The notes under the pieces: model-generated
What the model saw: the letters and a program-made list of their open reading frames with translations, nothing else
What the model was told of the DNA's origin: nothing
Database searches by the model: none
Source of the DNA: Thermoprotei archaeon
GTDB taxonomy: Archaea; Thermoproteota; Thermoprotei_A; Sulfolobales; Ignisphaeraceae
Reading direction: 5' to 3'
DNA length: 9,746 nt
NCBI GenBank assembly: GCA_003661865.1
Contig: QMWY01000029.1
Location: forward strand, 1 to 9,746
Position numbers and translations under genes: made by a program
Shown here: piece by piece, positions 4,471 to 8,598 of the stretch
Layout: each line of letters opens with the position of its first letter
Position numbering within the stretch: position 1 is the first letter of the stretch

Positions 4471-5022
4471 GTGGGCAAGTACGGCCTGTACAAGGTGACC
4501 CTGAGCGAGAGGGCGTACAACAACTTCCGCAGGCTGAAGAGGCTGCTGGGCGCGGAGACGTGGGAGGAGCTCTCCGAGAAGCTCCTAGAGCTGGTGCAGA
4601 GCGGAGCGGAGCACCGCGGTGCAGAGCGCCCCGGAGAGGAGCGCTCCAGAGAGGGGCGGGGCGCGGCGGGGCGCGGCTCCAGAGCCATGGAGATCCTGGC
4701 TAGGCAGGGCATCCTCGTGGAGGACGAGCTCCCGCCCAAGATAAGGAACAGGGACGCCCTGTTCAAGAGGCTCGGGCAGGAGGGGGCGGTGGTCGTGGAG
4801 ACCGCTAGGCGGAGGGTCGCCGTCCACCCCGGGCTCTGGCGCGAGTTCGTGCAGCGGCTCGCAGAGATAGACACGTCGAACGAGGAGGAGGTGGAGCGGA
4901 GGCTGGGGAGCGAGAAGCTGAGCAAGCTCTTCAAGGTGCTCAGGGAGGACGCAGAGATCTACTTCGACGCGACCGAGAAGAAGTGGAGGTTCGTGGAGCA
5001 GCCCCCCGGCGCCCGGTCCTAG
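4471..5022 (+). CDS. 183-aa RHH regulator with palindrome-rich linker and C-terminal domain
   Basis: The N-terminus (residues 5-43: GLYKVTLSERAYNNFRRLKRLLG, then TWEELSEKLLELV) is an RHH-type DNA-binding unit. Residues about 44-70 form an Arg/Glu/Gly-rich linker (GAEHRGAERPGEERSREGRG). The C-terminal domain contains EGAVVVETARRRVAVHPGLW, REFVQRLAEI, a predicted helical stretch (EEEVERRLGSEKLSKLFKVLRED) and a final strand (AEIYFDATEKKWRFVEQ). GTG 4471 has GGGGTGG about 6 nt upstream. The middle module resembles the C-terminal module of the RHH protein at 3746-4090. The linker DNA is unusual: palindromes 4611-4622 and 4638-4647 and a GGCNN tract (4655-4679). Probably a regulator; family not named. 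Confidence 0.82.
   Translation: MGKYGLYKVTLSERAYNNFRRLKRLLGAETWEELSEKLLELVQSGAEHRGAERPGEERSREGRGAAGRGSRAMEILARQGILVEDELPPKIRNRDALFKRLGQEGAVVVETARRRVAVHPGLWREFVQRLAEIDTSNEEEVERRLGSEKLSKLFKVLREDAEIYFDATEKKWRFVEQPPGARS
4596..4679. repeat. palindromes and GGCNN pentamers within the RHH linker codons
   Basis: In order: GCAGAGCG (4596-4603, repeated at 4621-4628), palindrome GCACCGCGGTGC (4611-4622), palindrome GGAGCGCTCC (4638-4647, identical to the promoter copy at 4203-4212), and five GGCNN pentamers (4655-4679). GCGCTCCAGAG (4641-4651) also occurs at 4256-4266. Confidence 0.75.
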
Positions 5023-5055
5023 AAGGTTCTCTTTAGGATCTGGGGGTGCCCCGGG

Positions 5056-5102
5056 CCGGGCGAAACCTTTATTAACTCTCTCTATACCAGCTCTATACTC
5101 GG
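5056..5102 (+). promoter_or_regulatory. promoter copy 1 (TATA TTTATTAA)
   Basis: CCGGGCGAAA (5056-5065) leads into CCTTTATTAA, then a pyrimidine-rich stretch, TCTATACT and GGTGGTGCGCGTG (5101-5113). TATA to the first GTG is about 32 bp, fitting a leaderless or near-leaderless transcript. A very similar arrangement occurs at 5653-5708. Confidence 0.75.
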
Positions 5103-5401
5103 TGGTGCGCGTGCCCCTCGAGGTCTCGGTCCCCGGGGTGGTGGCGAGGTTCGAGAAGGGCTGCGCGATAGTGGCGGAGCTCCCCGGTGGCAAGAGGAGG
5201 GTCCTTGTGCCAGGTGGCGACGACTTCGTGCAGGTCGCGGTGGTGCGGGGCGCGGCCGTGGTCTACGTGGAGAGGCCCGATGGGGGCGAGGAGCTGATCG
5301 TGACGCCGAGGCTCTGGATCATCTCCCCCGCGTCGAGCCTGGAGGAGGCCCTGGAGGAGGAGGGGCTGGAGGAGGGCGAGGAGGACGAGAACCTGTTCTG
5401 A
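5102..5401 (+). CDS. 99-aa beta-rich protein with acidic Phe-ended tail (candidate ssDNA-binding protein)
   Basis: The body has two similar strand-loop-strand units: GCAIVAELPGGKRRVLVPGGD (residues about 20-40) and AVVYVERPDGGEELIVTPRLW (about 52-72). The tail from about residue 80 is strongly acidic (LEEALEEEGLEEGEEDENLF) and ends in Phe. A compact beta body plus an acidic tail with a terminal aromatic is the layout of bacterial SSB and phage T7 gp2.5-like ssDNA-binding proteins. With a RadB-like ATPase downstream and a Cas4-like nuclease nearby this role is plausible but not shown. Start GTG 5102 is favoured by promoter spacing; GTG 5111 has GGTGG 3 nt upstream and is an alternative. Confidence 0.78.
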   Translation: MVRVPLEVSVPGVVARFEKGCAIVAELPGGKRRVLVPGGDDFVQVAVVRGAAVVYVERPDGGEELIVTPRLWIISPASSLEEALEEEGLEEGEEDENLF

Positions 5402-5412
5402 GGGCGCTGGCC

Positions 5413-5652
5413 GTGCGCATGGCTAGGGCCAGGGTGCTCCACCCGGTGAAGGGCTGGGTAGACGCGCCGGCGCACCTAGCCAGGGAGCTGCTGCGGTGGA
5501 GCAGCGTGATCGCCGGGGAGCTGGGGCGGCTCTGGAACCAGCACGCGCTCTACGTCGCGGCGTGCCTCCGCGGCTACGCCTGGGTGTGCAGGTGGCTGGA
5601 GGCCCTCGACGACGACGTCATCGACGAGGCCCTGGCCCGCCCCGGCGGCTGA
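5413..5652 (+). CDS. 79-aa helical protein of unknown function
   Basis: Starts at GTG 5413 or ATG 5419, 11-17 bases after the previous stop, with only a weak ribosome-binding site (GAGGGCG). After a short basic strand (RARVLHPVKGW) the rest looks alpha-helical: APAHLARELLRWSSVIAGELGRLWNQHALYVAACL, then YAWVCRWLEALDDDVIDEALA (two helices, aromatic- and Ala-rich, two cysteines). It is not hydrophobic enough for a clear membrane span. It is co-transcribed with the acidic-tail protein and ends just before the second promoter copy. Family not recognised. Confidence 0.7.
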   Translation: MRMARARVLHPVKGWVDAPAHLARELLRWSSVIAGELGRLWNQHALYVAACLRGYAWVCRWLEALDDDVIDEALARPGG

Positions 5653-5697
5653 CCGGGCGAAATATTTTTTACCTTTTCTACACCCCTTCTATACCGG
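5653..5697 (+). promoter_or_regulatory. promoter copy 2 (TATA AATATTTTTT)
   Basis: CCGGGCGAAA (5653-5662), AT-rich TATA element (5660-5670), pyrimidine tract, TCTATACC and GGTGGTGCGCGTG (5696-5708). The order and spacing match copy 1, with the first GTG 44 bp rather than 46 bp from the left end of the shared block. Confidence 0.8.
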
Positions 5698-5912
5698 TGG
5701 TGCGCGTGGCGAGGCTCATGTCCCTGGTGCTCCGCGTTGTGTACACCCGGGGCTGCGTCACCCTAGAGGAGCTCCTGGAGGAGCTGGAGCGGGAGCTGGG
5801 GAGGGGGGTGAGCAGGGCGACGATCAGGAGCTACGCCTGGCAGCTGAAGAGGATGGGGAAGATCGTCTCGCCCTCGAGGGGGCTGTACTGCAGGCCCGGG
5901 GTGGGAAGGTGA
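5697..5912 (+). CDS. small winged-helix DNA-binding protein
   Basis: A 71-aa product read from GTG 5697 (near-leaderless, about 33 bp from the TATA); GTG 5706 and ATG 5718 are alternatives. LMSLVLRVVYTRGCVTLEELL, then RELGRGVSRATIRSYAWQLKRMGKIVSPSRGLY has the look of a winged helix-turn-helix: a first helix, the VTLEELLEEL helix, the recognition helix SRATIRSYAWQLKRMG and a short wing (KIVSPSRGLYC). Likely a transcription regulator. Its stop overlaps the start of the RadB-like gene as GTGA, so they are translationally coupled. Confidence 0.82.
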   Translation: MVRVARLMSLVLRVVYTRGCVTLEELLEELERELGRGVSRATIRSYAWQLKRMGKIVSPSRGLYCRPGVGR

Positions 5913-6514
5913 GGGTCTCGGAGCTGAAGCAGCTCATCCAGGGCGACGTCGTGGTGCTCTACGGCAGGCCCTTCGTGGGGAAGTCGGTGCTGGCCCTGAT
6001 GCTGAGCAGGCACTTCAAGGAGTCGCACCTCCTGCTCCTCGACGCCAACTACACCAAGGAGTACTTCAGGATAAACCCGGACCTCAAGGTGCACTACATA
6101 AAGATGTCTAGGGGCCCGCGCGACGTGTACTCGCAGGTGGTGGAGGCGCTGAGGGGGGTGCAGCGGGACCTGGAGACCCTGGTGATCATAGACTCGCTCA
6201 CCACGTTGCAGGCCGCGGTGCTGGGCCCCAGGGTCTCGCCCTACGACAACCTGCTCTACGCCAGGCTCGTGGACTCCCTGATGCTGAGGCTGAGGTGGCT
6301 CAAGCCCGCGACGTCCCTCGTGATAGCGCACGAGAAGCTCCTCTCGTTCGAGGCCCAGGAGCTGGTGCCGCGGATGAACATGGTTGTGCTCAGGCACGTA
6401 GACAAGGTGGTCCACCTCGTGGAGGAGGGCGGTAAGCGGAGGATAGAGGTGAGGCTCGCGAGGGAGCTCGCCCCGGACAAGCTGCAGGAGGACTACGAGG
6501 TGGGTACGCGGTGA
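5909..6514 (+). CDS. RadB-like RecA-superfamily ATPase
   Basis: A 201-aa P-loop ATPase. Walker A is G19-RPFV-GKS (19-26). Walker B is LVIIDSLTTL with D95. A later strand, TSLVIAHEKLLSF, sits where RecA-type motor cores have a sensor strand, and VDKVVHLVEEGGKRRIEVRLAR resembles the closing strands of RadB/KaiC domains. The length matches a RecA core without an N-terminal DNA-binding domain, as in archaeal RadB or Rad55-like paralogs. Likely role: ATP-dependent recombination mediator or regulator in viral DNA replication. GTG 5909 overlaps the previous stop by 4 bases. A KaiC-like or partner-loading ATPase is the main alternative. Confidence 0.87.
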   Translation: MRVSELKQLIQGDVVVLYGRPFVGKSVLALMLSRHFKESHLLLLDANYTKEYFRINPDLKVHYIKMSRGPRDVYSQVVEALRGVQRDLETLVIIDSLTTLQAAVLGPRVSPYDNLLYARLVDSLMLRLRWLKPATSLVIAHEKLLSFEAQELVPRMNMVVLRHVDKVVHLVEEGGKRRIEVRLARELAPDKLQEDYEVGTR

Positions 6515-6729
6515 TCGCCACTCCGTGCCCGTTCGCCAAGCTGTGCCCCCTGGCGGGCAACAGGTGCTTCGATAGGGACGTGCTTACGTGCCCGGTGTTC
6601 CTGGAGTACGCGAGGCTGGTGCTGCTCCACCTCAGCAGGTTCATGGGCGCTGGGGAGGAGCTGAGGATCGGGCCGTTCAGGGTGAGGAAGCTGGAGGCAG
6701 GCGGGATAAGGGTCGAGGTGGGTGGGTGA
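6511..6729 (+). CDS. 72-aa protein with N-terminal four-Cys cluster
   Basis: GTG 6511 overlaps the stop of the ATPase gene as GTGA. The N-terminus carries C6-X5-C12-X6-C19-X7-C27 in a CPFAKLCP...RC...TCPVF setting, suitable for a Zn or Fe-S site. The rest is a helix (LEYARLVLLHLSRFMG) and a short beta hairpin (LRIGPFRVRKLEAGGIRVEV). The Cys-Pro pairs resemble C-terminal Fe-S clusters of RecB/Cas4 nucleases, but no nuclease residues are present. As part of the ATPase operon it may be an accessory DNA-binding factor (inference). Not recognised. Confidence 0.78.
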   Translation: MIATPCPFAKLCPLAGNRCFDRDVLTCPVFLEYARLVLLHLSRFMGAGEELRIGPFRVRKLEAGGIRVEVGG

Positions 6730-6863
6730 TGGTTAGGAAGGTGACGTTCAGGATAACGAGCCTTGTGGTTAGGTGCCCGCACTGCAAGAGGCTGTTCAGG
6801 GTGGCGGTGGCACTTGTCGAGAAGGAGAAGGAGGAGCCGGTAGAGCCCGAGGTGACCGAGTGA
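6729..6863 (+). CDS. 44-aa CPHC protein (half zinc knuckle)
   Basis: ATG 6729 overlaps the previous stop as TGATG, with GGTGG about 7 nt upstream. The product has a strand VRKVTFRITSLVVRCPHCKRLFRVAVALV in which CPHC forms half of a zinc site, then a charged tail (EKEKEEPVEPEVTE). With only two cysteines, zinc would need a dimer or a partner. Its own stop overlaps the next ATG by one base. The precise TGATG junctions on both sides support it as a real gene. Confidence 0.72.
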   Translation: MVRKVTFRITSLVVRCPHCKRLFRVAVALVEKEKEEPVEPEVTE

Positions 6864-7081
6864 TGGGTAAGAAATACCTGGTCAGGATAAGGAGTGACTT
6901 CATGAGGTGGTTCGAGAACACGGGTGCCGCACCGCACGCAGTTATCGAGGCTGACGATGAGGCGGAGGCTGAGCGCAAGTTCAGGGAGTCAATACCCATA
7001 GTTGTTGAGGAGGTAGTACTCGACGAACCGAACCCGCCTAAACCGCGTGAGGTGGCTGGGCATGAAGGTGATCAGGGCTGA
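6863..7081 (+). CDS. 72-aa protein of unknown function, last gene of the ATPase operon
   Basis: ATG 6863 overlaps the previous stop as TGATG. The product starts with a basic strand and helix (MGKKYLVRIRSDFMRWFENTG), continues AAPHAVIEADDEAEAERKFRE, a strand (SIPIVVEEVVLDE) and a Pro-rich end. This beta-alpha-beta pattern with a DDEAEAERKF helix looks like a small ferredoxin-like or partner-binding fold. Codon use is less GC-rich at third positions than in the genes before it. An oligo-T run lies 25 bases after the stop. Not recognised. Confidence 0.75.
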   Translation: MGKKYLVRIRSDFMRWFENTGAAPHAVIEADDEAEAERKFRESIPIVVEEVVLDEPNPPKPREVAGHEGDQG

Positions 7082-7105
7082 GAGGAGGGTGAGGAAGGAA
7101 GCAGG

Positions 7106-7110
7106 TTTTT
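7106..7110 (+). terminator. oligo-T terminator of the ATPase operon
   Basis: TTTTT stands out in GC-rich sequence 25 bases after the last stop of the plus-strand operon and directly abuts the stop of the convergent gene. Confidence 0.5.
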
Positions 7111-7367
7111 CACCGTTCTCCCTCCTTCTCTAGGAGCCTCGGCGCGTTGTACCTGATGCTCTTCACGATGCTCTGCACCAGGGCGTCGCCCAGCTCCACG
7201 GATATGTGCAGGGCGGAGTCCAGTAGGTAGAGCGCCCTGTTCTTCTCGGCTAGGGGGTGCAGCACCCGGTCTATCAACCTGTTGAGCACGGGGCTGAGCC
7301 TAGGGGGGTCCGGCAGCGCCTTGAGCAGCCACAGGGGATCCGCGCCCCTCCCAACCTTCTTCGCCAC
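7110..7367 (-). CDS. 85-aa helical protein of unknown function
   Basis: GTG 7367 has GGTGAT about 6 nt upstream. After a short basic and Pro-rich N-terminus (AKKVGRGADPLWLLKALPDPPRL) the sequence is almost wholly helical: SPVLNRLIDRVLHPLAEKNRALYLLDS, then ALHISVELGDALVQSIVKSIRYNAPRLLEKEGER. It is amphipathic rather than membrane-spanning. A single gene, divergent from 7422 and convergent with the ATPase operon. Family not recognised. Confidence 0.7.
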   Translation of the reverse strand: MAKKVGRGADPLWLLKALPDPPRLSPVLNRLIDRVLHPLAEKNRALYLLDSALHISVELGDALVQSIVKSIRYNAPRLLEKEGER

Positions 7368-7379
7368 GGGGAGATCACC

Positions 7380-7407
7380 GAGATATAGCTTCGCAGCGGA
7401 GCTTATC
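7380..7407. promoter_or_regulatory. symmetric overlapping promoters between two divergent genes
   Basis: GATATAGCTTCGC (plus-strand TATA side) is an imperfect mirror of GCGGAGCTTATC (minus-strand TATA side) around 7393. Each TATA-like half would start transcription about 25 bp away, past the other half, so the two promoters overlap face to face and could exclude each other. Confidence 0.5.
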
Positions 7408-7421
7408 TACGGGGCGGTGGC

Positions 7422-7652
7422 ATGCCAGAGAGGCTCGTCGAGCCCATACCCAGGGACATTGAAGAGGCCATCGCTAGGGAGCTGATCAGCTTCGTGCCGG
7501 TAATAGGCGACCTCTTCAACCTGGTGGAGGCGGTAGAGGCGTTCAGGGCGGGGAAGACCGGGGCCGCCCTGATATACCTCGTGCAGTTCCTGCCAGGGCC
7601 CCCACTACCCCTCACCCACCTCATAGCCTACGCCCTGGGCAAGGAGCGGTGA
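7422..7652 (+). CDS. 76-aa hydrophobic protein, probable membrane association
   Basis: ATG 7422 follows GGGGCGGTGG. The N-terminus is an acidic, amphipathic segment (PRDIEEAIARELI). Two hydrophobic stretches follow: SFVPVIGDLFNLVEAVEAF (about 23-41) and GAALIYLVQFLPGPPLPLTHLIAYALG (about 47-73), with a PGPPLPL turn. This could be a small membrane or pore-like virion protein; the VPVIGD motif is seen in various membrane-active small proteins, but I cannot name a family. Divergent from 7367 and followed by oligo-T runs. Confidence 0.72.
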   Translation: MPERLVEPIPRDIEEAIARELISFVPVIGDLFNLVEAVEAFRAGKTGAALIYLVQFLPGPPLPLTHLIAYALGKER

Positions 7653-7705
7653 CGCAGCTGCACCACCGGGGTGGGGAGCATCATGTGGGATACAGAAGGG
7701 TCGGG

Positions 7706-7723
7706 AAAAAGTTACTCCTTTTT
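7706..7723. terminator. bidirectional oligo-T terminator between convergent genes
   Basis: On the plus strand CTCCTTTTT (T run 7719-7723) follows the 7422 gene. On the minus strand TAA is followed after one base by TTTTT (7710-7706), ending the 7712 gene. Both are crenarchaeal-type signals. Confidence 0.5.
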
Positions 7724-8299
7724 AACGGCCTCGAACTTCTCTACCCTGAACCTGCCGAACTCAGGCCTGTAGTCGCCGAGCCCGTAGAACTTGCCCGCAT
7801 CGATGAGTATCTGCTTAATAACGTCGGATTTCAGCAACCCTGGGTCTAGGTTGACTATCCTGAACTCTAGGGCCCACTTATCGAACCTAGGCCTAGCTCT
7901 GAGAACTCTGTTACCCTGCACCCTAACGGGCCTTATGTCGACCACCCACGGCTTCTCAGAGACCATGTAGGGCCTGTTCGTATCGGGGTTCAGCAGGGGC
8001 ACGTATGGCGAGGGCTCTATGTCTATACCAGCCTTAATGTAAGGACTGTACGTAGCCTTCCGCTGGGGTATCCTGTAGTTCCTGCCAGCGTCCCTGAGCA
8101 TAGCCTTTATATTGACGCTGGGGACCACTATGATGTCCCCATCCCTGTAGAGAGCGTTAAAGGCCTCCTCCTCAGGACTTGGTATTTCACTGCGCCTTCT
8201 CGATACAACGTTGCTGGTGATTCGCGGGGCGTTCATTAAGAGGGGTCTGGTACCCACTATCCTAACGAAGTACACCTCTACTTCCTGAGAGGCTTCCAC
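7712..8299 (-). CDS. RAMP-like conserved phage protein
   Basis: A 195-aa protein. Ordered motifs: a strand with GTRPLLMNAPR near the N-terminus, SPEEEAFNALYRDGDIIVVPSVNIKAMLRDAG, IKAGIDIEPSPYVPLL, NRVLRARPRFDKWALEFRI, and C-terminal GLGDYRPEFGRFRVEKFE. From memory, bacterial phages carry uncharacterised proteins with the same order (PLLMH, IP..NI..ML.DA, R.RP.F..W, GLGDWRP.FGRF); I believe this is the same family and that its strands and Gly-rich end resemble Cas7/RAMP folds, but that is inference. GTG 8299 has GAGGTGG 8 nt upstream; GTG 8329 would overlap the zinc-ribbon gene by 52 bases. GC is lower than in the centre of the window. Confidence 0.78.
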   Translation of the reverse strand: MEASQEVEVYFVRIVGTRPLLMNAPRITSNVVSRRRSEIPSPEEEAFNALYRDGDIIVVPSVNIKAMLRDAGRNYRIPQRKATYSPYIKAGIDIEPSPYVPLLNPDTNRPYMVSEKPWVVDIRPVRVQGNRVLRARPRFDKWALEFRIVNLDPGLLKSDVIKQILIDAGKFYGLGDYRPEFGRFRVEKFEAVKKE

Positions 8300-8406
8300 G
8301 GGGGCAGCCACCTCTGGCACCTGGGGCACTTCTTAGGCTTCTCGACACGCGGAACCCACTCGTAGCCACAGTACGGACACTTCACCACGCGCTTCGACAT
8401 ATGCAT
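8278..8406 (-). CDS. 42-aa zinc-ribbon protein
   Basis: Start ATG 8406 (or ATG 8400) lies about 29 bp from the ACTTATAAGC TATA box, so the transcript is near-leaderless. The product carries two zinc knuckles, KCPYCGYEWVP and KCPRCQRWLPP, 17 residues apart, making a complete four-Cys ribbon with a basic, Trp-rich surface. Likely a nucleic-acid-binding or protein-interaction zinc ribbon. The following RAMP-like gene starts inside it, so they are coupled. A longer frame up to 8535 exists but its extra residues come from the AT-rich and pentamer tracts and are not credible protein. Confidence 0.83.
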   Translation of the reverse strand: MHMSKRVVKCPYCGYEWVPRVEKPKKCPRCQRWLPPWKPLRK

Positions 8407-8410
8407 CCCC

Positions 8411-8460
8411 ACAACAACTACAACAACAAAGCTTATAAGTCTAACTACAACTATAACAAT
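8411..8460 (-). promoter_or_regulatory. AT-rich promoter with TTG/TAG triplets around TATA
   Basis: On the minus strand ACTTATAAGC (8440-8431) is a strong TATA element. It is flanked upstream by GTTATAGTTGTAGTTAG and downstream by TTGTTGTTGTAGTTGTTG, near-triplet repeats unlike any other part of the window. The transcript start should fall near 8409. Confidence 0.7.
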
Positions 8461-8485
8461 AACCACGGAAGAACGTGCGCTTCGT

Positions 8486-8540
8486 GGCGTGGCGCGGCTG
8501 GGCATGGCTTGGCGCGGCCCGGCGGGGCGCGGCACGGCAC
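8486..8540. repeat. 11 tandem GGCNN pentamers
   Basis: From 8486 every fifth base begins GGC: eleven units with dinucleotides GT, GC, TG, AT, TT, GC, CC, GG, GC, AC, AC, followed by GGGCT. The tract is intergenic, sits between the zinc-ribbon promoter and the subtilase promoter, and contrasts with the AT-rich DNA on both sides. Confidence 0.9.
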
Positions 8541-8557
8541 GGGCTTTCTAGTAAGTG

Positions 8558-8566
8558 GATATTAGG
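8558..8566 (+). promoter_or_regulatory. TATA-like element for the subtilase gene
   Basis: GATATTAG lies about 37 bp before the ATG, giving a predicted transcript start near 8588 and a leader of about 11 nt. No clear ribosome-binding site is visible. Confidence 0.5.
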
Positions 8567-8598
8567 TTGTTTTGGGTGTTGATTACTGGGCACCCGGT

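Noticed and set aside
4440..5193. Two long minus-strand open frames (164 and 202 codons)
   Set aside because: They lie opposite the RHH gene and the acidic-tail gene; Ser- or Pro/Leu/His-rich shadows with no ribosome-binding support.
5831..6415. Minus-strand open frame of 194 codons
   Set aside because: Antisense to the ATPase with its clear Walker motifs; rich in His and Gln, as expected for the reverse of GC-rich codons.
7062..7133. 23-codon plus-strand frame with GAGGTGG 6 nt before its ATG
   Set aside because: It runs through the oligo-T terminator and into the convergent gene, and its sequence is only a short basic stretch; too little to support a gene, though the ribosome-binding site is good.
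8407..8535. Upstream extension of the zinc-ribbon frame to 8535
   Set aside because: The extra residues are translated from the GGCNN tract and AT-rich promoter; the TATA box lies inside this extension.
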